From: Alkalihalobacterium sp048323755
Lineage (GTDB): Bacteria; Bacillota; Bacilli; Bacillales; Bacillaceae_F
Assembly (NCBI RefSeq): GCF_048323755.1
Contig: NZ_JBLWFS010000032.1
Location: 1-40,093 of the forward strand
Length of the DNA stretch: 40,093 bases
Direction: 5' to 3'
Below, one piece after another: positions 31,152 through 38,178 of the stretch (the first letter of the stretch is position 1; the number at the start of each line of letters is the position of its first letter). The notes under the pieces are model-generated. The model searched no databases, had not been told where the DNA came from, and saw only the letters and a list, made by a program, of their open reading frames with translations. The translations under genes and the position numbers were made by a program.

Positions 31152-31640
31152 ATGAAACAGACAACGAAACGTATTATTGAAGCATTTCCTCAGTTGGAAG
31201 AGTTGATAAAAGAACATTCAATGGATCAGGTAGCGTTGGAAGGCTTAGATCATCTTCAATCAACCTTTTTAACATTAGCAAGGTTCTTTGAACGTCCTGA
31301 TCAAGAAGGTTTTGATCTTCAAACTTTATATGAGCACCTAGATAATGAGTGGCTTGAATTTGCCTTAGAGCTTATCACAGAGTATTTTCGTAAAGACACG
31401 TACTTGATTCAAAATCCTTCTTATTCATTGATTAAAGAAGATCATCAATACCTGAGCCTCAGTCAATTTGCGGAGTATTTAAAGGAAGAAGGGTTAAGAT
31501 ATGATCGTCAGAAGTTAAATCTATACTTTCAAAGAGGGAAAGTACCGCAGCCTGATTTAGTGGTTGGAGGGGTAAAGTATTGGGCTAAAGAAACCGCTCA
31601 ATTATATGGAGAGCAAGAAAAAATGCGTGCGAATGAATAG
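31152..31640 (+). CDS. Plasmid protein with C-terminal excisionase/AlpA-like HTH
   Basis: 162 residues from ATG 31152 behind TAGGAGG. The N-terminal 90 residues are helical and acidic. Residues about 100-155 (LSLSQFAEYLKEEGLRYDR, then RGKVPQPDLVVGGVKYWAKE) have the helix-turn-helix plus wing pattern of excisionase and AlpA-type proteins, in which the RGxxPxPD turn is characteristic. It probably binds DNA, perhaps the twin palindromes in its own promoter. It is the first of three genes read in the same direction. The exact role (copy control, transfer or recombination) is unknown. Confidence 0.7.
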   Translation: MKQTTKRIIEAFPQLEELIKEHSMDQVALEGLDHLQSTFLTLARFFERPDQEGFDLQTLYEHLDNEWLEFALELITEYFRKDTYLIQNPSYSLIKEDHQYLSLSQFAEYLKEEGLRYDRQKLNLYFQRGKVPQPDLVVGGVKYWAKETAQLYGEQEKMRANE

Positions 31641-31677
31641 AATCTTCTCCTAAATAAACCTTGTGAGGTGTGCAGAA

Positions 31678-31884
31678 ATGAGCTTAACTGAACTAAATAA
31701 ACGATATGAAGAATTGTTGAAAGAGAATGTATCTGAGTCTATCCGTTCTAAGAAACTAGCGGACCTCATGACAGAAATGGAAGGTATCTATAAGATCCCC
31801 ATGTTGAGAAACGAAGCGTGGGAACGTGATAATCGGAAGGTTATTGCACTTTACCGTAAGATTTCAAGAAGCAGGGATATCTAA
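31678..31884 (+). CDS. Small helical hypothetical protein, 68 aa
   Basis: ATG 31678 is preferred over an earlier in-frame start at 31663, because GTGAGGTG lies 7-8 nt before it. The sequence is charged and predicted to form two helices (LTELNKRYEELLKENVSES and KLADLMTEMEGIYKIPML) with a basic C-terminus (KISRSRDI). It begins 37 nt after the HTH gene and probably shares its transcript. No family recognised. Confidence 0.6.
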   Translation: MSLTELNKRYEELLKENVSESIRSKKLADLMTEMEGIYKIPMLRNEAWERDNRKVIALYRKISRSRDI

Positions 31885-31997
31885 AGCGAAACTTCCTTTA
31901 GGCCCAGATACTCGACCGCTACTAAGAAGGGAAAGGCTTAAGCCTTCTTTGATTTTGTTAACAAAATTAGTTGGGCTAGGAGAAGGAGTATAAGTGT

Positions 31998-32393
31998 ATG
32001 TTTCATTTAACGCAAGAAGATCAGAATGTCATTCAAGAAGCGATCTATTATCCTCTTGTTCGAAAAGTCATGGAGCATGATCTTAAAAAATTAACTCAAG
32101 CAGGGTTGAAGTTTTCCGAACCTTATACGTTATTTGTGGAATCTAGAATACATGATATCGGGAAGGAAATAAGTAGAGTCAATCGGGAATTAAAGAATAA
32201 GGGCATCCGTATTGAAGATAGAGGCACTGTTAAAGATCACTCTGTGGGGTGGTGTGTGTATGTCATCCATTATCAGGGGTATTCAAAAGAAATGAAAATA
32301 CTAGATCGAGTGATTAAAAATACGGTAGGGGATTTTATGATGAACTACATTGCTTACAACACCTTACATTCGGGCGGCAGCACGACAGACTGA
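31998..32393 (+). CDS. Hypothetical plasmid protein, 131 aa
   Basis: ATG 31998, with AGAAGGAG upstream at a somewhat long spacing. The protein is soluble and basic with mixed helix and strand. The middle part (VESRIHDIGKEISRVNRELK) is helical; the second half, HSVGWCVYVIHYQGYSKEMK, looks like a beta sheet; the C-terminus is YNTLHSGGSTTD. I know similar proteins only as unnamed plasmid proteins. It ends just before a hairpin at 32395 and the structured region that follows. Confidence 0.6.
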   Translation: MFHLTQEDQNVIQEAIYYPLVRKVMEHDLKKLTQAGLKFSEPYTLFVESRIHDIGKEISRVNRELKNKGIRIEDRGTVKDHSVGWCVYVIHYQGYSKEMKILDRVIKNTVGDFMMNYIAYNTLHSGGSTTD

Positions 32394-32570
32394 TCCAAAA
32401 GTAAAAAACACTTTTGGTCATTCTGGTACGTGTCGCTTCAACATTAAACCGCTCGATAACCACAGACTGTAAGGCTCATGCTTCGCCCACACTCTGTAGG
32501 TTCCTGATCTGTTTGCGGCAGGCCGCCATATTGAACGAGCCGAAGATCAAACGAATAAAGACCAAAGGAT
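32394..32570. other. Structured gene-free region, possible oriT
   Basis: CCAAAAGT (32395-32402) pairs with ACTTTTGG (32410-32417) as a hairpin right after the stop of the 31998 gene. Then a GC-richer stretch follows without a gene, including GCGGCAGGCCGC near 32514 and TGATCT/AGATCA enclosing it (about 32503-32553). It borders the leading-region-like genes to its right. Confidence 0.35.
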
Positions 32571-32592
32571 AGCAGCCACTCGGCTGCTTTTT
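32571..32592 (+). terminator. Terminator preceding structured element A
   Basis: AGCAGCC and GGCTGCT around ACTC, followed by TTTTTTT. The same terminator, with loop ATTC, precedes element B at 36506; both are preceded by CAAAGGAT. Confidence 0.9.
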
Positions 32593-32602
32593 TTATTGGA
32601 GA

Positions 32603-32899
32603 TTTCCCCCTTTTGCGCTACGAATCGTAAAATCACGCAATCCAACTAAGGCTTCCAATCGGGCGAGCCTCGGCTTCGCATCTCTTCCCTATTGGAAACC
32701 AAGTTGGATCACCAGTCGATCAAGGGGAAGTGCCAAGAGTAGCCCAAAAACTTTTTAGCCATAACCGCTTCGCATGGGCTAAAAACTTTTTGGGCTTTTA
32801 TCCCCCCTTGACTGCCTGTTGATGCTTATTTTCCATCCTTCGCAACAAAAGGGGAAAAATCCTTCCCTTTTAGGGAACGAACTCGTTTCGTACCGCAAA
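32603..32899 (+). ncRNA. Structured element A upstream of the 98-aa acidic protein and radC-like gene
   Basis: TTTGCGCTACGAA (32612-32624) pairs with TTCGTACCGCAAA (32887-32899; 12 of 13). An overlapping alternative pairs 32603-32617 with CGCAACAAAAGGGGAAA (32841-32857). Inside: ATCCAACTAAGGCTTCCAAT (32640-32659) with 32691-32709; AGCCCAAAAACTTTTTAGCC (32741-32760) with 32776-32796; TCAAGGGG with CCCCTTGA. The 3' core GGGAAAAATCCTTCCCTTTT, then GGGAACG, is shared with element B at 36540, which has the same helices made of different bases. No ORF. It may be a structured leader RNA or a single-stranded-DNA promoter used during plasmid entry. Confidence 0.65.
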
Positions 32900-32918
32900 C
32901 CCAAAGGAGGAAATGAAC

Positions 32919-33215
32919 ATGACAAAAACAGAATTACAAGAACGAATTGACCAAGCTTATTCCATCAAAGTAATGAAAAGAAATTTTGCTTTTACAGATC
33001 ATGATTTACAGATGGTTGAAGAATTTGAAGAGGAACGAACGGAATATTGGTTGGCAAGCCTTGATGGAGAACCAGTAGAGATTAAATTAAGTTTTGACCC
33101 ACATGCAGGGTATTGCGTGGAGTACAAAATTGAATACAGAAAACAGGATTCAGAGGATTGGATTTGGTTAGATCAGTTTGAACATTGGTTCAGTGAAGAA
33201 TCCCCACTCGTATAA
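32919..33215 (+). CDS. Small acidic protein, 98 aa, possible antirestriction or leading-region protein
   Basis: ATG 32919 is preferred over ATG 32913, because AAAGGAGG ends 8 nt before it. It is clearly acidic (about 28 Asp/Glu against 14 Lys/Arg) with a helical N-terminus (TKTELQERIDQAYSIKVMKR) and a strand-rich C-terminal half (YWLASLDGEPVEIKLSFDPH). Small acidic proteins in the leading region of conjugative plasmids are often DNA mimics, but I do not recognise ArdA or Ocr motifs here. It is read directly from element A and precedes a RadC-like gene, 61 nt away. Confidence 0.65.
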   Translation: MTKTELQERIDQAYSIKVMKRNFAFTDHDLQMVEEFEEERTEYWLASLDGEPVEIKLSFDPHAGYCVEYKIEYRKQDSEDWIWLDQFEHWFSEESPLV

Positions 33216-33276
33216 AGGGCAAGCGAATGTCATTGTAGGTACTTACTAAAATAATAACCAAAAAGGAGCATTTAAC

Positions 33277-33729
33277 ATGAAACTAGAAACCATTTTTGAA
33301 GTCGTGAAAATCAAACAAGACATTAGAGAGATCCAAGCCCCGTTTGCGAGTTATTCCATTCGTTCGCCTCATGATGCGGCTGAACTAGCAAAATCTTATA
33401 TTGCTGATGAAGATAGAGAAGTGTTTCTTGTGATGTGTCTGAATACGAAAAATAAGGTGATAGGACTTCATAAAGCTCATGTAGGGAGTTTAAATTCTTG
33501 CGTCATTCACCCTAGAGAAATATTTAAAGCCGCGATTTTAAATAATGCGTGTTCCATTGTGGTCAGCCATCAGCACCCCAGCGGAGATACCGTCGCTTCT
33601 AGGGAGGACTTAGAAGTCACAAAAAATCTAGTAGAAGCAGGAAAAATACTAGGGATTGAGGTGTTAGATCATCTGATTGTCAGTCCGACAGAAGCATTTA
33701 ACAGCTTAAAATCAAACGGATATATGTAA
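33277..33729 (+). CDS. RadC-like JAB/MPN-domain protein
   Basis: 150 residues from ATG 33277 behind AAAAGGAG. It covers only the C-terminal JAB domain of RadC and lacks the N-terminal helix-hairpin-helix. The JAMM-type motif is SHQHPSGDTVASREDLEVT (about 97-115), with the metal-binding His-x-His and Asp. Flanking markers are VFLVMCLNTKNKVIGLHKA and VGSLNSCVIHPREIFKAAI, typical of RadC. Plasmid- and element-borne RadC-like proteins are common near antirestriction genes; their function is not settled. It follows the small acidic protein on one transcript. Confidence 0.9.
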   Translation: MKLETIFEVVKIKQDIREIQAPFASYSIRSPHDAAELAKSYIADEDREVFLVMCLNTKNKVIGLHKAHVGSLNSCVIHPREIFKAAILNNACSIVVSHQHPSGDTVASREDLEVTKNLVEAGKILGIEVLDHLIVSPTEAFNSLKSNGYM

Positions 33730-33734
33730 TTACT

Positions 33735-33885
33735 AGGGGAGAGGTTTCTCCCCTTATACAAGAAAGACACCCATTCAGAGAAGGTCTTTTCTGGATGGGT
33801 GCGCTACGCTTGGATGAAAAACATCCGTTTTTCTTTGATCGAAACAGGCATCGAGCCTGTTTTGGCGGTTGCTGAAGCACCCACT
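33735..33885 (+). other. Hairpin cluster downstream of the radC-like gene
   Basis: GGGGAG/CTCCCC (33735-33752) may be a terminator. CACCCATTCAGA pairs with TCTGGATGGGTG (about 33768-33797). GGATG/CATCC and AACAGGC/GCCTGTT follow, and a later GCACCCA near 33877 could replace one arm of the CACCCAT stem. No gene fits. The right border is the truncation point of the resolvase pseudogene. Confidence 0.45.
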
Positions 33886-33891
33886 TGAAAT

Positions 33892-34461
33892 CGGAGGTCA
33901 AAATATGGCTCGTCAGATAAAAGATTTAAAGGAACTTGGTTGTGAAATCATCTATTAGGAAAAAACTTTGAACGGGAAGGTTTTCAGAAGATGAAAAGCA
34001 AGATTCGAGAGCAAGATATTTTAGTTGTTCATGATCTTTCTCGGTTGGGCCGTAATGCCAAAGAAATTAAGAAAGAGTGGGAAGAGATTCGCGAGGAAGG
34101 AGCGGACATTGTCGTTCGTAATATGCCCATTCTTGATACGAGGAATGAAGGGCAGGTACCAGGCGTTGGTGAGTTGATTTCTAATCTAGTCTTAACGCTG
34201 CTAAGTTGGATGGTTGAAGAAGAACGAAACCGTATTCGCACAGCACAGCGTGAAGGAATTGAGATAGCAAAAGAACAAGGGAAATATACAGGACGTAAAG
34301 TTCGTTATCATGAAGGAGCGAAAGGAGCAGATAAACTGGTTTATGATCAAATTGTTAAGAGGTTATCAATTGGTCATTCTGTTATGGATATTCATAGGGA
34401 GACAGATGTTTCTCGTAATACGATTTATAAGATAAAACGTGAGGTAAAGAAAAAAGAGTAG
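33892..34461 (+). pseudogene. Second resolvase copy, inactivated
   Basis: Nearly the same sequence as 22115-22689. The copy begins inside the coding region (GGTCAAAATATGGCTCG), so the first 13 codons, including catalytic Ser10, are missing. A small deletion then removes about five codons after CEIIY and leaves a TAG at 33957-33959. From 33991 the frame is open to 34461 (HDLSRLGRN, helix E, HTH), giving a 156-residue fragment without the nucleophile. If made, it could bind res DNA as an inactive competitor. No res-like palindrome lies in front of this copy. Confidence 0.85.
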
Positions 34462-34541
34462 ATTACTATTTCTTCATAGCTTCGCAGTGGTAAAATTTGT
34501 ATATGGTTCATTATTAAATACGGAAGGAAGGAGGAACTAGT

Positions 34542-34703
34542 GTGGAATCTTTAATTTATCAAGTCATAGCAATATTATTTCCAATCTCTCTCTTATTTCT
34601 AATAGCTTGGTTTATAAGTACCTCTCTAAAGAAAAGTAAACAATTAAAATCTATCGAGAAAAAGCTGAGTCGAATGGTAAAGAGTGAAACCAAAGAACAT
34701 TAA
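34542..34703 (+). CDS. Small membrane protein (DUF4083-like), copy 2
   Basis: 53 residues from GTG 34542 with GGAAGGAGG upstream. Similar along its whole length to the protein at 22800 (here ESLIYQVIAILFPISLLFLI, there DAFIYQFIAILFPISIISLV) with the same ending KEH. One membrane segment plus a charged helix, SKQLKSIEKKLSRMVKSE. The reading frame was kept although the neighbouring resolvase is broken, which suggests that the small protein has its own selected role. Confidence 0.7.
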   Translation: MESLIYQVIAILFPISLLFLIAWFISTSLKKSKQLKSIEKKLSRMVKSETKEH

Positions 34704-34764
34704 GATTGAAAGTTCTTAAAAACGATTTGATAAAATTAAAAACAAAGACAAATTGGATTTTCCC

Positions 34765-34800
34765 ATATAAAAAGCTAAGGAGTATAGGAGCTCCTTAGCT
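34765..34800 (-). terminator. Terminator for the minus-strand lipoprotein operon
   Basis: AGCTAAGGAG (34773-34782) and CTCCTTAGCT (34791-34800) are exact inverted copies. On the minus strand the stem is followed by TTTTTATATGGG, on the plus strand by no T-run, so it acts leftward. Confidence 0.7.
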
Positions 34801-34851
34801 ATAGGGTAGGTATATCTATGACATTTATAGATATGAATTAAGCGTTTACTC

Positions 34852-35472
34852 TTAATAATATTTTCTTAACACATCTTTTTTGATTTCGTTATATAGATCA
34901 TTATGATGGGGATCTTCCTTAATAAAATCATATTTTGATAGTTCATTTACGTTATTGAACGTTGTAAAGTCTACACTTGCTACTTCTCCTTCTTGGCTAT
35001 ACTTTCCGAAATCTAAGCTTGAAATACCATAAACTAGATTACCACTCTCATCTTTAAGTCCTTCTTCGATAAAGAGGATATATTCACGTTCTTCTACCAA
35101 AGGAGTATAACCTTCAATTTGAACATACTGGTCATCTTGTAAAAAGAATGCTTCAGCTACAGTCACGCTATCACCTGAATTAAAAGGTCCTTTATAAGCT
35201 TCAAGTATTTTTAACTCATTGGTGGTTTCAGGAACATCACCTTCAATATCTTTCATTACACCGACTTGCACATTTCCAATAGATTTAACTTTTAGGATAG
35301 CATCACTACGATTCTCTAAGATTGATAAATCATCTGGAATAAAATAGTCTGCATGGAGGTCAGCATCTTTGTGAATTTCTATCTCAGGGGTTAATGCCGT
35401 TGAATTTTGAGCACACCCTACCATAAACACTGATAATCCTAAAACCGCAAATAATGATAGTGTTTTTGTCAT
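34852..35472 (-). CDS. Lipoprotein downstream of the metzincin gene
   Basis: 206 residues from ATG 35472 with AAAGGAGAG upstream. Signal peptide with lipobox MVGC, so the mature N-terminus is Cys20. The mature part is acidic and strand-rich (AILKVKSIGNVQVGVMKDIE, SGDSVTVAEAFFLQDDQYVQ, REYILFIEEGL), resembling beta-sandwich lipoproteins of Bacillus that I cannot name. It starts 16 nt after the stop of the metalloprotease gene, so they form an operon; it could anchor, inhibit or protect against the protease. Inference only. Confidence 0.78.
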   Translation of the reverse strand: MTKTLSLFAVLGLSVFMVGCAQNSTALTPEIEIHKDADLHADYFIPDDLSILENRSDAILKVKSIGNVQVGVMKDIEGDVPETTNELKILEAYKGPFNSGDSVTVAEAFFLQDDQYVQIEGYTPLVEEREYILFIEEGLKDESGNLVYGISSLDFGKYSQEGEVASVDFTTFNNVNELSKYDFIKEDPHHNDLYNEIKKDVLRKYY

Positions 35473-35488
35473 AATTGGTTCTCTCCTT

Positions 35489-35992
35489 TTAATAACGCCA
35501 TCTTAAATTATTTTTATCAAGAGTTGTATAATCCGTGTAAGTCATCTTCCCTTGTCTCATAACACTTACAGTTGGAGATAATTGGTGTTTCATCCCCATA
35601 CCATGTCCTAATTCATGGAGAGCAAGTTTTCGATAGTTACTAGTGGTGAAATTGTCACGTTGTGTGGTTCTACTATTTATTTGAATTGTCCCTCCATTAG
35701 CATTACCTTGCCAAAGACCATACCAAGAGGAAGAACTATTAGTGGAGCGAGCATAAATACGGCTGCCACTTCCACCTCGTTTAAGGTTAATACCAGATAT
35801 TCTATTAATAGTAACAAATGCATGCTCATAGGCATTTTTATGAGCCGTAACAGTTGCTGCATTTTCAAAAGGACGATTAGGGTCTCCTTTAAAACTAAAT
35901 GCATCAGCGTTCTTCAGTTCTGCACCTGCGGAATCAATATTCAAAAGAAGAAAGCTAGTAACCAAAAACAAAGAACAAACAAAACTTTTCAA
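35489..35992 (-). CDS. Secreted zinc metalloprotease of the metzincin (matrixin-like) type
   Basis: 167 residues from TTG 35992; GGAGGG stands 7 nt before it, whereas a TTG five codons earlier overlaps that site. Residues 1-24 are a signal peptide (VCSLFLVTSFLLLNIDSAGA). The zinc site HELGHGMGMKH (126-136) is complete, and SVMRQG about 10 residues later supplies the Met-turn, both diagnostic of metzincins. There is no clear propeptide with a cysteine switch. Such small enzymes are secreted matrixin-like proteases. It is divergent from a lipoprotein gene at 36081 and co-transcribed with another at 34852. Confidence 0.88.
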   Translation of the reverse strand: MKSFVCSLFLVTSFLLLNIDSAGAELKNADAFSFKGDPNRPFENAATVTAHKNAYEHAFVTINRISGINLKRGGSGSRIYARSTNSSSSWYGLWQGNANGGTIQINSRTTQRDNFTTSNYRKLALHELGHGMGMKHQLSPTVSVMRQGKMTYTDYTTLDKNNLRWRY

Positions 35993-36080
35993 AATTAAAC
36001 CCTCCAAATAATTAAAATGTAATATTTTCCTTTTTAATTATATACTATAAACAAAAATTAACTAGAGGAGTTTTCAAAAA

Positions 36081-36479
36081 ATGAAAAAAATTAACATTAT
36101 TATCTTTTTAACTTTTGTTTTATTAGTAGCTTGTGGTTATGAAGAATCGTTATCTATTAGTAATAACCTTACAGAAATCAGAATTATTGATTTGGAAAAT
36201 GAAGAGAACGTTGTATCTGTTAAAGACGAGGATATTAAAGCTATTAAAGAAGCTTTTGAAACAGCAGAAGGGCATGTTGGAACACTTGATATACGAGAAC
36301 CAGATTATAAAGCTGAGTTTATTTATAAAGAGAGCACAGATGTCTTTCAACTTTGGTTTCCTACAGACACAAATACAGTTTTAATAGTTGAAGACGGTAA
36401 TGAGGAGCTGTATTTTGAAAGTAATCATGAAACACTGAAAAGGTACTTAGAAGCTCTAAGAGAACTAAAGAAAAGTTAG
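36081..36479 (+). CDS. Lipoprotein divergent from the metzincin gene
   Basis: 132 residues from ATG 36081 with AGAGGAG upstream. Lipobox LVAC after a hydrophobic signal (INIIIFLTFVLL), so Cys18 would be lipidated. The mature part is acidic with alternating strands and a C-terminal helix (HETLKRYLEALRELKK), a compact alpha/beta fold of unknown type. It shares the 70-bp intergenic region with the protease gene. Followed by a strong terminator. Role unknown; it could be an inhibitor for the protease, a guess from position. Confidence 0.75.
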   Translation: MKKINIIIFLTFVLLVACGYEESLSISNNLTEIRIIDLENEENVVSVKDEDIKAIKEAFETAEGHVGTLDIREPDYKAEFIYKESTDVFQLWFPTDTNTVLIVEDGNEELYFESNHETLKRYLEALRELKKS

Positions 36480-36505
36480 TAAATTCAAATAAAGAAACAA
36501 AGGAT

Positions 36506-36529
36506 AGCAGCCATTCGGCTGCTTTTTTA
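36506..36529 (+). terminator. Terminator preceding structured element B
   Basis: AGCAGCC (36506-36512) and GGCTGCT (36517-36523) around ATTC, then TTTTTTA. It is the same terminator as at 32571. Confidence 0.9.
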
Positions 36530-36539
36530 TTTTGGGGTA

Positions 36540-36787
36540 TTTTTCCGTTTGCCCCCCGAATAGTAAACCCTTTTGACATCTAACCTTGTAGCAGGCAGGA
36601 CACCCTACCCTTTCCTGCTACAAGGTAAGATGCAAGCAAAAAGCCAGTCAATAAACTTTCACGGCATATCCTTCACTACGTTTCGGTATTCCATGTTTTA
36701 TGGACAGTTTTTCGCAAGGGTTTTTATTCTCCTCAGCAAACGGGAAAAATCCTCCCCTTTGGGAACATCACCTTTCGGGGGACAAAC
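36540..36787 (+). ncRNA. Structured element B upstream of the ArdC-like gene
   Basis: GTTTGCCCCCCGAA (36547-36560) pairs with TTCGGGGGACAAAC (36774-36787; 13 of 14). An overlapping alternative pairs TTTTTCCGTTTGC (36540-36552) with GCAAACGGGAAAAA (36736-36749). Inside, CATCTAACCTTGTAGCAGG (36577-36595) pairs with 36614-36632 (18 of 19). The 3' core GGGAAAAATCCTCCCCTTTG, then GGAAC, is shared with element A, while the helix sequences differ but stay complementary. No supported ORF: the 74-codon frame at 36573-36797 crosses the hairpins and has no ribosome binding site. Confidence 0.65.
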
Positions 36788-36819
36788 CCAAAAATAAAAA
36801 GTGAAAGGACTGTTCAAGG

Positions 36820-37650
36820 ATGAGTAAAAAAATCTATGAAATATTCACAGACCAAATCATTGAAAAACTGAAAGAAGGTACGATTCCCTGGAGACAACCT
36901 TTTAAAAACGGATTAGCGGTTAATTGGAAAACACAAAAGCCTTATCGTGGGATTAATACCTTTCTTTTAGATGGCGGTGAATATGCGACATTTAAGCAAA
37001 TTCAAGAAGCAGGAGGAAAAGTGAAAAAGGGAGCGAAAAGTCAAATCGTTGTCTTTTGGAAAATGCTTGAGGTCGAAGAAGAAGATTCAGACCAATTAAA
37101 AAAGGTTCCTATGTTACGTTATTACAAGGTATTTAAAGTAGGCGAACAGACAGAGGGGATCAACCCGAAACGAGAGCTAGAAACCTTTGAGCATGATCCA
37201 ATCGAAGAAGCCGAAAAGATCATCAGGGAATATATGAATAGTCCTACGTATAGTTTTCGTTCAGGAGGAGCTTGGTACAAGCCATTTGAAGATCATATCA
37301 ACGTCCCACCGAAAGAGGATTTTGAACAGATCCACGACTATTACTCCGTTTTCTATCATGAAATGATTCATAGTACAGGACACTCCAGCCGATTGAAGCG
37401 AGAAGGAATTATCAAACATAATGGGTTTGGTAGTGAATCGTACAGCAAAGAAGAACTAGTAGCCGAGTTAGGAGCTTCTATGCTATGTGGAGTGACTGGC
37501 ATCGTCAATCAGACGATTGAAAATAATGTTTCTTATATTAATTCATGGATGAAACAATTAAAAGATGATCCAACCTTGATTGTGAAAGCTAGTCAACAAG
37601 CTCAAAAAGCATGTGACCATATTCAAGGGATTACATTCAATACGAAATAG
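36820..37650 (+). CDS. ardC: ArdC-like antirestriction protein (ssDNA-binding domain plus zincin)
   Basis: 276 residues from ATG 36820 with GTGAAAGGA upstream. N-terminal domain (about 1-125) has the ArdC_N pattern: IYEIFTDQIIEKLKEGTIPW, then PFKNGLAVNWKTQKPYRGIN and later KKGAKSQIVVFWK. C-terminal metalloprotease-like domain: FYHEMIHSTGHSSRLKR (about 177-193) gives the HExxH zinc site, and EELVAELGASMLCG the third ligand Glu. ArdC proteins bind single-stranded DNA and protect incoming plasmid DNA from restriction. It is somewhat shorter than the ArdC of broad-host-range plasmids. Expression starts behind element B. Confidence 0.9.
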   Translation: MSKKIYEIFTDQIIEKLKEGTIPWRQPFKNGLAVNWKTQKPYRGINTFLLDGGEYATFKQIQEAGGKVKKGAKSQIVVFWKMLEVEEEDSDQLKKVPMLRYYKVFKVGEQTEGINPKRELETFEHDPIEEAEKIIREYMNSPTYSFRSGGAWYKPFEDHINVPPKEDFEQIHDYYSVFYHEMIHSTGHSSRLKREGIIKHNGFGSESYSKEELVAELGASMLCGVTGIVNQTIENNVSYINSWMKQLKDDPTLIVKASQQAQKACDHIQGITFNTK

Positions 37651-37674
37651 ATAGGCTGCTTTTGCAGCCTATCT
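37649..37674 (+). terminator. Hairpin after the ArdC-like gene
   Basis: AGATAGGCTGC and GCAGCCTATCT form a perfect 11-bp stem with a TTTT loop, and the stop codon overlaps its start. There is no T-run after it, so it may be a processing or partial termination signal. Confidence 0.5.
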
Positions 37675-37704
37675 CCCTAAATCCCACTCATTGGAGGTTA
37701 TATC

Positions 37705-38178
37705 ATGAAAACATGTGCGTATTGCGGTTCAGAAATAGAAGGTTCTTATTGTTCTTATTGTGAGTTAGTGCTATCAGAGAAATATATAAATGAAGATGGT
37801 AAAAGAGTATCAAATCGTATTGAAGCCTATCCTGAAGAGTCCATGCTGTTTAAGAGCACACGAGAATTGCTGACCCTAGAAACCATTGAATTGTTGTATT
37901 TATTGCGCTACGCAAGAGAACACCGTTCCATGGTGTATCACATGAGAATTAACGTAAATAAGGCAGCTGCTGAAGGTAATGATATGAATGAATATGACCA
38001 AGTCTCCTACAAGGAATATGAACAAGCTACTCGTAAAGTGTGGGCGATTGAAAATATAATTAAAGATCGTATTGGCTATTATCCGCAAAAGATTACGGAA
38101 CAATTTCTAGCAAGCTATCTGGAACGGATCGAGCGATCCGAAGTGAAGCCTATGAAAATCTATAAGAAGGGGGAATGA
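37705..38178 (+). CDS. Zinc-ribbon hypothetical protein, 157 aa
   Basis: ATG 37705 behind TTGGAGG. Residues 4-19 contain CAYCGSEIEGSYCSYC: two CxxC pairs forming a short zinc ribbon. The rest is helical and charged, with RELLTLETIELLYLLRYARE near 50-70 and a long helix near 105-150. The stop overlaps the start of the next gene by 4 nt (ATGA). It follows the ArdC-like gene and probably shares its transcript. Family not recognised; nucleic-acid binding is plausible from the ribbon and the basic end (KPMKIYKKGE). Confidence 0.7.
   Translation: MKTCAYCGSEIEGSYCSYCELVLSEKYINEDGKRVSNRIEAYPEESMLFKSTRELLTLETIELLYLLRYAREHRSMVYHMRINVNKAAAEGNDMNEYDQVSYKEYEQATRKVWAIENIIKDRIGYYPQKITEQFLASYLERIERSEVKPMKIYKKGE

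Noticed and set aside
36573..36797. 74-codon frame across element B
   Set aside because: Crosses the 19-bp central hairpin and has no ribosome binding site; the sequence is explained by RNA or DNA structure.
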